Source: Odontomyia ornata (Eukaryota; Arthropoda; Insecta; Diptera; Stratiomyidae). From it: a stretch of DNA of 64,000 bases. The notes under the pieces are model-generated. The model was not told where the DNA came from. It searched no databases and saw only the letters and a list, made by a program, of their open reading frames with translations. A program made the position numbers and the translations under genes. Of the stretch, positions 11,663-22,849 are shown in pieces. The stretch spans positions 454,148,670 through 454,212,669 of the forward strand of contig OZ017738.1 in the NCBI GenBank assembly GCA_963969285.1, read 5' to 3'. Each line of letters opens with the position of its first letter. Positions within the stretch are counted from its first letter, which is position 1.

Positions 11663-13566
11663 AATGGAAAGGGGCAATAGTCCCATTTGGAATTACTTTT
11701 CTGTATTAGACGAGACAAAAGCAACGTGCAATATTTGTAAAAAAAACGTGCTCTTACAAAACAACCATTACAAATTTAAAGTCTCATCTTAAAAGAGTGC
11801 ATCCGATACAATTTTCGGCGATTTCACATATGGATGGCCAATCAAATTTGAATGAAAAGGCGTCATACACATCCGAGTTTCGGAGTGAATCGGAGAAACA
11901 TAATGCGGAAAGTATAAATATTGAGGGCTGTTCCACAGAAGAAGTCCCCCATGCGAGCGCGACAGTATTGAATTTGACAGCTGTTAAAAGAAAGCAGAAG
12001 ACAATAACATCATTCATTCCGCAAAAACTTAGACCTAATGAAAAATTAAAGGCCGATAATGCATTGATGAACCTTTTTACAAAAGATTTTCAACCTTTCT
12101 CTGTTGTTGAAGATGAAGGTTTTAGAGAATTTGTGAAAAGTTTAAATCCTTCGTACAATTTGCCTTCTAGGAAAGCAATTTCAAATTCGATGCTTCAAGG
12201 AAAGTACGACGAATGCCTAATCCAAGTTCAAAAATACGTCAATGAAGAGGCAAAAGAAGTTTGCATTACAACGGATTGCTGGTCATCTGGCAATTTAGAA
12301 TCATACATGGCATTGACTGTGCATTTTTCTACGCAAGACTTCCAACTCAAAACAGTTCTTTTAGATTGTTCCATACTTGTTGGCAGCCACACGGGTGAAT
12401 ACCTTGCCAAAGAAATTCGTCAAATTTTGCGAGAATGGAATTTGGAGGATAAAGTAATTATGGGTATATCTGATAATGCTTCTAATATAACGAACGCATT
12501 TCGAAAATATCTGTTATATGACCATTTCCCATACTTTGCTCATTCCTTAAATTTGATTGTACAAGAAGCTGTATTATTGTTTGACTCAACAATTATTAAA
12601 ATAAAGAAGATTGTACTTCACTTCTAAAAAAGTACAAGATTTGCAGAGAAACTTCTTGAATATCAGCTAAAAAATAATGTACATCAACCAAAACGACTAA
12701 TTCAATCAGTTGCAACTCGGTGGGACTCAATATATTACATGATCAAAAGGTTATTAGAGCTGAAAGATTGCATTCGAGCTACTTTGGCCATTATCGATGC
12801 AGATTTACCTGTGATAACACTAGAAGAATGGGAAATTTGTGGGCAGTTATGTGACATATTAGAAACGCTCGAAGAAGTTACTTGTGTTATAAGTGGTTCA
12901 AAATGTAGTATGCCTATTGTACTAATGAAAGCTCTACTAATTGTTTGTGACCAGTTAAAGCACCTGCAACTTTTAGCGCTCCCTAGATCGATCGTTGAGC
13001 AATTAGAAACTGGATTGCAGAAAAGGTTTGGAAATCTAGAAGAAAATTCGACCGAAAATTCGATTTCTGGACCCTAGATTCAAATGCCACTACTTTTCAG
13101 AAGACACTGCTGAAATGGCAAAAACCACTTTAATAAAACTGATTCAAAATGGAATTCAAGCTGCTACAAGTTGCTCCGCTGAAGCACCAGGAAATACAAC
13201 TCAGGATACAAAAAGTGTAACTGTTCTAAAAAAAAATATTTCTCTTTGGGGAGTTGTTGACTCAATTGTTGAAAAGGAAAAACGTAAACCGTCAAACAAT
13301 TGCTGGAGCACTATTTAGAAGCAGATTTATTAGACAGACGTAGTTGTCCTTTGGCTTGGTGGAAAAAATATAGAGTATACTTTCCAAATTCATCAGCAAT
13401 ATTCATAAAGACATGCGGAATTGTGGCCTCTTCTGTTCCGTGTGAAAGGATATTCTCGAAGACAGGTAACATATTGTCTGATAGGAGATGTAGCCTGAAA
13501 TCTGGGAAAGTAAGGAAAATAGTTTTTCTAAATGCGAATTCGGAACTAATTCTCCGTGTTGGTTAA
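11663..13566 (+). pseudogene. hAT transposase pseudogene (ZBED4-like)
   Basis: The reading starts at ATG 11663 with a BED zinc finger (SPIWNYFSV, then CNICKK), which is broken by a frameshift before its His-His half (LKSHLKRVHP, in the next frame). The main block at 11797-12627 has the hAT catalytic region: ITTDCWSS (first Asp, residue about 153 of that ORF), GISDNASN (second Asp) and FAHSLNLIVQEA. A stop follows at 12625-12627. The frame then continues through VATRWDSI and the ORF at 12739-13077, and ends at 13300-13566 with the dimerisation domain (CPLAWWKKY, SSVPCERIFSKTG, LNAN). At least four breaks make it non-functional. Identity to the hAT family is certain. The subfamily is inferred. 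Confidence 0.9.
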
Positions 13567-13955
13567 GGTTATTTTGCCTGTCACATAAATTTTGTAAGTT
13601 TCAGCATTCACAATATTTAATCGGATTTATTACAGTTCGTCAATGGAAGTGGAGAGACCAAAGAAATGACAATGACCAAAGATTCAACTTAATCTCTTTA
13701 GATTTGATATAATACTTAGAAGTTAAGAGCAATATTACTCTGTTGAATAAAGAATGTTGATTGAGTTATATTGATATTTGTCTTAATTAAATATAAATTA
13801 AAATGTAGCATATTGTATAGTTTTATTTTGAAATCTAGCTCCAACTCAAACAGTGAATATTAATAGTTAACTTTAACAGTTAACGTTAGCTGCTAACTAT
13901 GGTCAACATTAGCAGCGTTAACGTTGATGAAAATTAGTACTAACGCCCACCACTA

Positions 13956-13963
13956 ATTGACAC
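13956..13963 (+). repeat. right 8-bp target-site duplication of hAT element
   Basis: attgacac, identical to 11037-11044. Confidence 0.9.
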
Positions 13964-15827
13964 ATAATGGAACATTTTTAGAGGTAATAAAAATTGATCA
14001 GAATGTCTTGTAGAGTAGTGTGATAAATATTTTGTAGTGAAGCTTCATGTTACGCAAGAACCCGCCTGAAAAGGTCCCGCAAATAGCTAGTCAATTAGAA
14101 CGCGTACGCGGTCGTCAAGTGAAGCTAGTCACTTGAGCTCCATTTTCCTTATAGCTCGCTGACATTTGTGCCAGACAATCGGTAGCCGTGTCCAACATAG
14201 ATTCGGACAAAAAAGAAAATCATTACAACTTTCGAATTATAAGCCACTGATATTTAGAAATTTATCTTGCAGCAAATTTTCTTACACTGCTACTTGTTGC
14301 AAGTCCAAACACCAATTTTCAACCAATGATCGCAACTTACTGTAGTTAACCTATACCTTTTGTGCCGACAAAGTACTCACACTCCCGCGTTCTTTCTGTA
14401 CTTCGTATGTCACTTCTGACATCCGTTCTGCTCTCTCGTGTTGCGCTTCCATGTGCTTTATTGTAGTGGTTTTGTGCAATTTTTTTTCCAGCTGCTCAGC
14501 ACAATTATTCTATTGAAATAACAATTAATGTGTTGCTTTTTAGTGCTTTATATCAAATATGTATGTATTCGTATTTAAAGAAAGCCGCCTGTTTTCTTCT
14601 CCGTACGTTTTATAAATACGTATTCAGGTTACGACATTTTACCTTGATTAGGACTTGTAATTTGACGTGGAGTTGTATGAAGACACTTGATAAAAGCTGC
14701 AAGTAACAGCCTACATAAGCAATTGCATATGAAAATAAAACTTATGTAAACAAGAACCCACGAATTCTTTTAATAAAATGAATTATGTTCAAACTTAAAA
14801 AAAATAATACATTCATATTCAAAAAATGGCAGTTTAGGTTACGTCGTTTTTGGCTTCGTCGCAAATTCTCGGAACCTAAATCTGACGTACGTCGTGTGAC
14901 TACTATAATTTTTCGATTGAATATTGTTTAAATATAGAGTGCCATGTCATCCATTATTTTTTGAGTACATTAATGTTTTAAAACTATTATTATTAATATT
15001 CATAACGCTTGAATCAATAAAGCGCATTTGAATTTGGGCCGCGTAAAAGATGAAATAAATTTTACCATGTGTTGTTTCAATTCCTTGCAAATTCAAGTTT
15101 ATTTGTTCACAATACATTTGCAACGTTAATCCATTTCTCCCTACCCTGTAAGTACCGTAAAAAATAAAATATTGTCTAACTGCAGCTACTATTCTGTAGA
15201 TATGCTCCATCTTAGATGCCCAATTACTACTATTAGTTATTTAACGCAAATGACTGCATTTTATAAGTCCAACAAAACCATTCTGGCTGAAACATACTTC
15301 TGTCTACCGTTGTCTACTCGCAATGTCCCCTCACACAGGCCCCAAAGCGGATGCACGACGTCAGAATGCTCACCAGGATTTAAACTTATTGACCTGTTCT
15401 TTTAGACCAACAGCTTTTGACAGTTCCCTCTGTGACGTCATGCATGTTAATTACTTTCCTTTCGGGCCTAAATAAGCAGGCGTTGCTACTCGACTTGTTT
15501 GTTTGCAGGAAAAACCCGTTAAGGCACTTAGTACTCTATATATTTTGCACCTTTACTACTATTAACTCTGTTTTTTATTGATAATTTTAACAGTTTGATA
15601 TTGAAACTTTATAATTTGAATTGAAAATAAATGAATTAATCCTGATAAACCACAAATGAGGCAGACATCTAACCTTAATTGCTTGTTTTTGCTTTACAGG
15701 TATAAAAAAGTTGGGTAGACAGACCTACGCTCATGTCAGAAGGGTTTTGTACTCAACTTACAAAATGCAGTCACCAGCAACGAATAAAATAAAGAAACAT
15801 GTAATAGACGATTTTATTGGAGAAAAT
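13964..15827. other. AT-rich intergenic sequence, nothing recognised
   Basis: ORFs at 14947-15210 (-) and 15172-15405 (+) overlap and lack recognisable motifs. No mobile-element protein is seen. Confidence 0.45.
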
Positions 15828-16140
15828 ATGAAATTCAAAGATCATACTATTGTCAACAAAGTTGAACGAATTTTGACTTCTGAGGTATTTGTTATTGTTA
15901 TACTCATAAATATCTCCCTTAATAAGTTTTTCAGTTCTTTAGATCACAGGTATCCATTCACGAGGGAGGAAACACATTTTTCATGTATACCCCCCCCCCC
16001 CCTGTGCCCCCGCTGAAGCAAAAACTGTCTGTGTAAGAACTTTTTTGAAAAGCTCCCATTAAGAACTTTCATTTGATACTCATATCGGCTACCTTTGATG
16101 AAATTTTTTTCAGGGGCCGCTTCCCTGTACTGTAATCATT
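15828..16140 (+). repeat. repeat family D, copy 1
   Basis: Aligns with 16630-16910. Shared segments include acaaagttgan, tttgacttctnnngtatttg, tactcataaa, a Phe-rich-looking ttttttcag, then tccaatcacgagg-like sequence and a pyrimidine run (a pure C tract at about 15988-16002). The small ORF at 15711-16016 runs through it and is therefore not a gene. Confidence 0.7.
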
Positions 16141-16629
16141 CACGGCCAATTTTTTCGAATCCTAGAATGGATATAAATCCCTGCATCTTCGACTTGTTTC
16201 ACTTATGAGTATTAATTGTAGGTACTCATCTTCAGTCATTCATTAAATTGAATCAAGTGTTCAAAACATCAAGTTGGGGAAAAATAACTCAAAATTATTC
16301 AACCTTCGCATTTAAAACAGCCCCCATTCTGTTTTACGATTACTAATACCACTAGTTGAGCCGACTCTCAAAGATATTAATGATACCTATCATTCCTGAA
16401 ATTTTCATGCAAATCCTAGCAAAGCTGTAGTATCTGAGCGCATATTGTTCCATAGCCATATGTTTCCATAGTAATACAGCGCATATTGTTTCATAGTAAT
16501 ACAGGAAAATTCAAATCACTATAACTTCGTTAAATACCATTTGATCTTTATGAAACTTTAAGGACCTTATAGTGATCTGTGTACTGAATTTTATTGAATT
16601 AAAGGGTACCGTTCAGATTTTTTTCAAGA

Positions 16630-17150
16630 AAATGTTGAATCGATAAATCATCCTATTACTAACAAAGTTGAGTGAATTTCGACTTCTCATGTATTTGTTG
16701 TTGTTGTACTCATAAAGGCCTACATTCATGATTTTTTCAGATTTTTCGGATGAAAGGTGTCCAATCACGAGGGGCGTACGTGAAAAGTTCGTACATTTCC
16801 TCTTCCCCTGCCCCCCTTAGGTACCGATAAGGCAATTTTAAGACTTGTTTTGAAAAGATCTCACGAAGACCTTTCTAATGACAACTCGACTACCAATGGT
16901 GATAAAAATTTTTTGAAGGATCACCTCCCTATATCGAGAGGCCCCCGTAAACCCCTTTGAAAAAATTTTCCACCTTAAAACCTTCAAGAAGCCACCACTT
17001 CTGACCTTCCCACAAAGCTTCATTGCTGTAGCTTCCGTAGTTTCGGAGAAAAAGCGCTGTGACTTACAGACGGACGGACGGATGGACAGACGGACACAGG
17101 TCGTGATTGCAATAGGATTTTTTTTTTATTTTTATTCAAATTCATTTTAT
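16630..17150 (+). repeat. repeat family D, copy 2 with (ACGG)-rich end
   Basis: A second and longer copy. It ends in a stretch with aaagcttcattgctgtagc, a block ending gctgtgacttacaga, and then cagacggacggacggatgg. Related sequence in reverse orientation is at 29342-29720, with further diverged copies at 33690-33960 and 57470-57690. It is an interspersed insect-type repeat without coding capacity. I cannot assign it to a named family. Confidence 0.7.
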
Positions 17151-17181
17151 TCAAACCCTAAGAATGTATGCGTGCCAATAC

Positions 17182-17402
17182 CAGAGCATATCTACTAAAT
17201 AGCAGCTGCAATTAGAACAAATTTTATTTCCTACGGTACTTATGGAGTAGAGAGAATTAGACTAAAAGTGTGTATGTATGGTAAACAAAAACTTGAATTT
17301 GCTTGCAATTTTACCAACACAAGGTAACTTTTAATCCATCTTTTACACGTTTATTTGCCTCTCTTTTCATTTTGACAGCTCCGCGATTGCAGGTGCTAGT
17401 TA
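17182..17402. mobile_element. small MITE-like element, copy 1
   Basis: Starts with cagagcatatctactaaa and ends with ctagttagtatat, which is roughly the reverse complement of its start. Internal landmarks (aacaaattt, gtgtatgtat) recur in the same order in the adjacent copy at 17411-17669. Confidence 0.55.
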
Positions 17403-17410
17403 GTATATAT

Positions 17411-17669
17411 CAGAGCATATCTACTAACAAGCAATTTCACATAGAACAAATTTCGCATCTAACGGTAGTTAACGTAAAAACCGATTTGTGTATGTATTGC
17501 GTAAAATTAGAAATCGATTTGTGTATGTATTGAGTAAAATTTATTTTCCTCTCAAATTGTTAGAAAGGAAAGAAAGAAATGCAAAATAATGTCTCTTATG
17601 TTATTTTACGTCCCTTTCTAATCGGAAAAACAGCTGGTGCAGTTGCTTGTTAGTATATATGCTCTGGTA
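17411..17669. mobile_element. small MITE-like element, copy 2
   Basis: Starts with cagagcatatctactaacaa at 17411 and ends with ttgttagtatatatgctctg at about 17669. The two ends are inverted repeats of about 20 bp with one difference. There is no coding capacity. CAGAG-type ends suggest a hAT-derived MITE, but I could not establish a target duplication. Confidence 0.65.
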
Positions 17670-17699
17670 TATATGCTCTGCCAATACTTTGTTGATGGA

Positions 17700-18689
17700 G
17701 AGTGAGATTGGGAACTTCCTTTTCCATTAGAAATTCTCTTATGACTAACGAGTGGCCTCTAGTAGGCAGTAGTAAAGAATTATATATTTAAAAATATCTG
17801 GTAAGGCTGGCTGTAGAGTTAAGAAAATCGAAAAAAACAACAACTGCCATATACTATCAGCTGAGTCGATTCGTGTTTGTTTATATCGACAGAGCAGCAG
17901 CAACAGTTTACACTTTGTGCTTTTCCAATCATCTACAGTAAACAGTTGACTCTGTGTTCTTCTTTTTCTTGTGGTGCAGCTCTGTCAAAGAATAAGGTAC
18001 GTTTAGAACATTGAGTAATTAAATAATAATGTTCATCTGAGCTTTAAAATATATATTTTTTAGGCAATAAAACCTTTGTAAAGTATAAACTATTCAAAAT
18101 TGTGCTTTAGCATTTATCAAAGCCCTCTAAGAGTAATAACTTTGAAAACACTACTTAATGGTTGGATTATCTCTTGCCAATACAGCGCATATAAAAGGTT
18201 TAATGGTATTAAGAATTTTGTCAAGCTTAAAAAAAACAAAAATGGGCTGCCTCTCCAATGCTAGAGACAAAGGAAGACCTATTGTCAAAATTACAATCAA
18301 AATTCGGAATCGTAAGCCCCGTCCTAATGAAAATATGTATGGAAACTGTTTCTCCCCGATTCGGTGCGCTATTTTGAAGAAAAGAATATACACTTGTTCG
18401 AACTCACATCAAATAATGTCCATTTTGCAATAAAAAAGACTCAAAAATCTAGTTTCTCTTGCAAACAGGACACTGCACATAAACGATGTGATACAATATA
18501 GCTAACTGACCCATAATTGTCACAAGCCGAAAGAAATCTTGCTAGTTTCTCAATGGCAAGGCCAATACGCGACCGACAGAGGTCATGTCGAAGGAAAAGA
18601 AATATGCATGTGAATAAGCTTCTTTATGAGATATTTTTGTCTATCTTGCTTAGGGGGCGATTGAAATCTTCTATGTCAATTGCATCCAT
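17700..18689. other. unassigned stretch
   Basis: ORFs on opposite strands at 18151-18393 (-) and 18158-18433 (+) are mirror shadows of one another. Neither carries a recognisable motif. Nothing else is seen. Confidence 0.45.
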
Positions 18690-19090
18690 GCAGTGGTGCG
18701 AACCCGACACTTAAATACAAGCAATATACATTCTTCTTGGATCGTGCTACATCAAAGCCGGTCCTTAGTCTCCCGGATATATCGCAGCCATACTTCTCGG
18801 CCTTGTGATTGCGTCTCCCGGTTTGGTATATTTAGAAGCGCTCTGTTGTCTGCATCGAAAGTGTTCTCTCATCGTTTTCGTGGTTACCCTCATGGACGAT
18901 TGCTTTCGATCCATCCTTTCAGTACCTTTCTGGGCATTCTTAATTCAAGCATTCGCTCAACGTGGCCAACCCTGCATTTTAAGCTTAACGATGAATATAT
19001 AAAAGTCTTCGTTGCACAAGACTCGCCACAGTTTTCTTTGCCAAAAGGAGCCAAATATTCTTCAAAGCATTCGTCACTCTTCTTCAATGC
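18690..19090 (-). pseudogene. LINE 3' tail fragment
   Basis: The minus-strand ORF at 18890-19087 contains GRVGHVERMLELRMPRKVLKG. This is the conserved segment found after the reverse transcriptase in craniofacial development protein 2-like LINEs (GHV-RM ... R-ARKVL). Degenerate tail sequence follows towards 18700. It is 5' truncated and inactive. Confidence 0.65.
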
Positions 19091-19200
19091 CTTCGTGAGT
19101 TTGCACGTTTCGCAACTATTATCAGTATTAGCACAATTTTTTAAAGCCTCAATTTACTTCCAGTATTCAGTTTCTTGAATCTCATCAGAGGAGTTCAAAA

Positions 19201-19365
19201 TGTTGACTCCACTAACTTCCTCATTCCTACTATTTCAATTTATTATTATTAAAGTGCACTATTGTCTGCCTTTGGCAGAGCATATACTAAATTAATACCT
19301 GGTGTTGGTAAGGAGAATATCATAATTATTCTTCGATTTAATTGAATAATAGTTTTAATAGTTAA
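19201..19365 (-). repeat. gypsy 3' LTR (left copy), truncated by SINE
   Basis: Starts tgttgactccac on the plus strand, so the LTR ends ...CAACA in element orientation. It aligns with 22109-22270 over about 160 bp with scattered differences (for example attgtctgcctttggcag against attgtctgcctccggtag). Similarity ends where the SINE begins. Confidence 0.82.
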
Positions 19366-19650
19366 TGTGGAGCAGTAGGTTAGAGCACACTCCGCTTGCG
19401 CAATAGCTCCCAAGTTCAAACAACGGTGGCGGCATCGAGTTTTGAGCATCTGATGATGCTGTCGGACTATCAGCCCACCAACTGTGATTGGTACTAATCG
19501 AAAAATTAGGTAATAATCACATGGTTGAGCGTAATTGACTATAACACCTCGAGTTCCGTTATGGTCATAGAATGAGATACCCTAACAACAAAATCTCAAC
19601 GCCAAGGTTCGGATTTGGACTTTTGTGCGATGGATTATTATTATTATTTA
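19366..19650 (+). mobile_element. tRNA-derived SINE inserted in the LTR
   Basis: The head resembles a tRNA promoter. The A-box-like stretch is agtaggttagagcac at 19374-19388, and the B-box-like stretch is caagttcaaac at 19411-19421. An unrelated body follows, and the 3' end is a short (ATT)n tail at 19632-19650. It sits exactly where the left LTR loses similarity to the right LTR. Assignment as a SINE is by structure only. I could not confirm a target duplication. Confidence 0.6.
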
Positions 19651-19699
19651 ACCGTCTTGGGTTTTGGAAAATTCATAATTACTTGAACGTTGTCTGGAT

Positions 19700-21825
19700 C
19701 CCCCCCTTCAGGGGTAATTAGCCAAGAAGTCTCATTTGTGTTTGGAGGAATTTACATTTTTCAACGTTGAGAGTAAAGCCAGAATTAAGGAGTCGTTGAA
19801 AAATACGCCTAAAATGTACTAAATGCTCGAACTTAGAAGAAGCAACCAAAAAGTCCTCCAGATAGACTACATAAAAGTCAAGTCCATAGTATAGAGTGGA
19901 TGAATATCTGAAACCTTTGCGCTGCATTCACAGTCCGAAAGTCATCCGTGTGAACTCGAATTGTCCAAAATGTGTGCAACTTGCCTCTTTGGAATGTCTT
20001 CGGGAGCTACAGGGATTTGATGATGAGGCTTAGCAAGATCTAAGTTTAAAAATATACGACAGTTTGATAATTGTTTCGCAAAATCGTAAATGAGAGGTAA
20101 AGGATAGCGTTCTGGAATGGTCTGAGCATTTAGTCGTCGATAGACTCCACATGTTCTCCATTGTCCATTTTGTTTAGGTACCATATGCAAAGGTGAAAAC
20201 CAACAACCCTTTGATGGACGGCATATACCCTGTTGAAGCATAAACTCAAATTCTTTCTTTGCAGCAGCTAATTTATCACGTGGTAATGGACGCACCTTTG
20301 AAAAGAATGGGGAAACAGTAGAGTTGATGTGGTGCTGTGCATCGTGCTTAACTGGTTTGGTGAAACTGCTCTGTGTAGTAGGCTGTGAAATTCTTGGAGT
20401 GCACGAATCTTCGTGTATGCAACATCTTCAAAAATTGGAGAAAGAATCAGATTATTACCAAGTGAAACCTCCCCTTTAGATTCCAGAATAGAAGAACTTT
20501 GTTCTTTATATGAACTAACGATCCAAAGTGACACCGGAAGTCTGCACCAAAAATGGGATACACTAGACCTTCTATTACGAACTTCCATGAGAACGAACGG
20601 CGAAGCCCCAGACTAAGTGTTAATAGCATGTGGTCATATGTATTAATGGCAGAAGAATTTGCTGCAACTGGCAAAAGAGAGTGGAAGTTAGGTGCTGATA
20701 AAATGGAGATGTCCGCACCTGTGTCTACCAAGAAATTGTTTTTAGAAAGAGGATCAAAGATAAATGGATCTTGTGAAAAAATTAAAATGCTGAAAGCTCG
20801 TCGTTTTAGATCTCAGGCTATCTAGTTTTTTGGCTCACTCCAATCACATGGAGTTGTGCATCTAGTCGCTTTCTCCTTAAATCTTCGGTGGTAATAGCAT
20901 GTCTTGCTTTCGAGATTACCTGGCGAACTACCTTTTGACTTTGAACGCGACTTATTTCTGTAAAACGACATATTACGATTTACGTCCCGACTCAATCTTT
21001 CGACTATTTTATCCATCGAGTTCATTTGTAATTACAATTGGCTCTAAGTCGAAACAACACTCTGTTGCATAGCCATATTTATATTATTTTTTCCTTCTTG
21101 GAAGGCCGTCGAGCTTTTCTTCTTTGAGGGAGCAAACGTGTCTCGACTCCTTTGAGTCATATACATTAATAGCTTCCTTAACAGCAAACATTGCCGAGAG
21201 CGACGCAACTTCATAGGTTTTATCTGTTATAGCCACTAATTCTTCCAACAAAGTCGACGCACTTCATCTGAGAATTGGCTGAGTTGTATCCGGCAAACCA
21301 CAAAGTCTTTAATAGTGCTGTCACTACTGCTGTTCCTTCGAGCTGTGTCATTACGCATAACTGCAATGGGTGTCTGTTACCTATACTCAGTTTAGTCAGA
21401 AGCTAGTCTAGCTTAACTGATTCACTGACAGACAACCGTGCAATTAATTTTTCTGTTAAAGTGGCATGCGAATTCGCGGGAGGCTTTTCCAATATATCAA
21501 GAACACGCACTACTACATCCTCATCTAACGTTGAGACCGCTGATGGAACCTCGTCGTCTCCGCCACTACTCCCACGAGTTCGAACTAGCACTCCAACTGC
21601 CTGAAACATGGTGCAGGAGATCTATTCCAAAATGGAACCAGTTTAAATGAAACTGCGCTGTCTGAGTTCCACCGGAGGTGAGCTCTGAGTTAGCGTATCT
21701 TGAAATTTTGCAGCATTCGGCATTTTTCCTTTGAAACACTACACTATTTATCACTACTATGTACCGGACACAAAAACAACGACCCACGCACAACAAAATA
21801 AAACTCTCGCATCAGTACAAAATCA
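19700..21825 (-). pseudogene. gypsy gag-protease-reverse transcriptase, broken
   Basis: Order on the minus strand. The gag start is at 21403-21609, with a typical HATLTEKLIARLSVSE segment. A single zinc-finger-like motif in 20822-21025 reads CYYHRRF followed by C and PCDW. The aspartic protease at 20447-20731 begins with MVDTGADISIL. The reverse transcriptase at 19942-20295 has RTCGVYRRLNAQTIPERYPL and NLDLAKPHHQIPV. Its continuation at 19718-19927 has VVYLEDFLVAS in place of the usual Y-hydrophobic-DD motif (Glu for the first Asp). Frames differ between blocks and stops are frequent. It is inactive. Confidence 0.85.
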
Positions 21826-22108
21826 CAATTATTCCCTTTAAAATGTTATGAAATATTGAAAAAAATTTCAGCATAAATTGCAAAAGTAAATTAAATGAAA
21901 CCTCAAAGACTTACGGATCCGGTAGAAGCCCTTTAGCAATTTATCTTCTAAAGTTTCGAATTGTCTTGACTCCAAGTTGAGCTTCTGAGATATTCAGTAT
22001 TCTGTTGTACTTGCGGCCTTCACTATGGAAAGAAAAGTTTTATTTTAATTCATTTCTTCTTCCTTAATTTGCTAGTTCTTTCCGGGTCACCAGTTGTTGG
22101 AATAGTAA

Positions 22109-22270
22109 TGTTGACTCCATTAACTTCTTGATTCCTACTATTTCTATTTATTATTTTTAAAGTGCAGTATTGTCTGCCTCCGGTAGAGCATATACTAAAT
22201 TAATACCTGGTATTAGTAAGAGGAATATCCTAATTATTCTTCGATTCAATTAAATAGTGCTTTAAATTAG
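22109..22270 (-). repeat. gypsy 5' LTR (right copy)
   Basis: Direct repeat of 19201-19365. It continues to the right beyond the aligned part, but its outer boundary cannot be set because the left copy is interrupted. Confidence 0.75.
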
Positions 22271-22510
22271 TTGAATCGATACACCATAGTTATTGCTTCA
22301 GAAATTCAAATTGGTTCATGTGATTAAACTCGAGTCGATTACTGTGCGAATAATTAATATATTATGTCCACCATAATTAAGCTTCAAACTGATGATGATA
22401 TCGTTGCTGTAAATTTTCTTTCTCGTGTATTACACCAACTTTTTCTTATTTTATTCTTTGTTGGTATGTATAACTTTTAAGGATAAAAATATATATATTT
22501 GATAAATGAT

Positions 22511-22815
<305 letters not shown>

Positions 22816-22849
22816 TGTTCGTTTGTCCTGCTTGGTCTCGCCTCCGTTT

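Larger units (their letters stand above)
11045..13955 (+). mobile_element. hAT transposon, 2911 bp, complete ends, dead transposase
   Basis: The element is bounded by the direct octamer attgacac at 11037-11044 and 13956-13963. Its ends are short imperfect inverted repeats: left tagagctgtgcc, right reverse complement tagtggtgggcg. Both subterminal regions (11060-11440 and 13858-13945) are crowded with variants of gttaacg and agctaacgtta in both orientations, as expected for transposase-binding subterminal repeats. Inside is a decayed ZBED-type hAT transposase at 11663-13566. The intact target duplication shows that neither end has been lost since insertion. Confidence 0.88.
19201..22260 (-). 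mobile_element. Ty3/gypsy retrotransposon with two LTRs, internally deleted
   Basis: Minus-strand element. Direct repeats at 19201-19365 and 22109-22270 (both starting tgttgactcc) are its 3' and 5' LTRs. At 22070-22108, next to the 5' LTR, the minus strand reads ctggtgacccgg, a plausible primer-binding region. Between the LTRs, running leftwards, come gag, protease and reverse transcriptase. RNase H and integrase are missing, so the 3' half of pol has been deleted. A SINE interrupts the left LTR. Confidence 0.82.

Noticed and set aside
15711..16016. ORF of 101 codons
   Set aside because: It runs through a copy of repeat family D and a C tract. The second copy at 16630 has no equivalent ORF.
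18151..18433. Overlapping ORFs of 80 and 91 codons on opposite strands
   Set aside because: Mirror-frame shadows without motifs, homologous context or start signals.
19366..19450. A tRNA gene
   Set aside because: A-box- and B-box-like stretches are present, but the sequence does not fold into a convincing cloverleaf with a defined anticodon arm. A tRNA-derived SINE fits better.
20413..20825. Plus-strand ORFs of 67 and 90 codons
   Set aside because: They are antisense to the gypsy protease and gag regions, which carry recognisable motifs on the minus strand.
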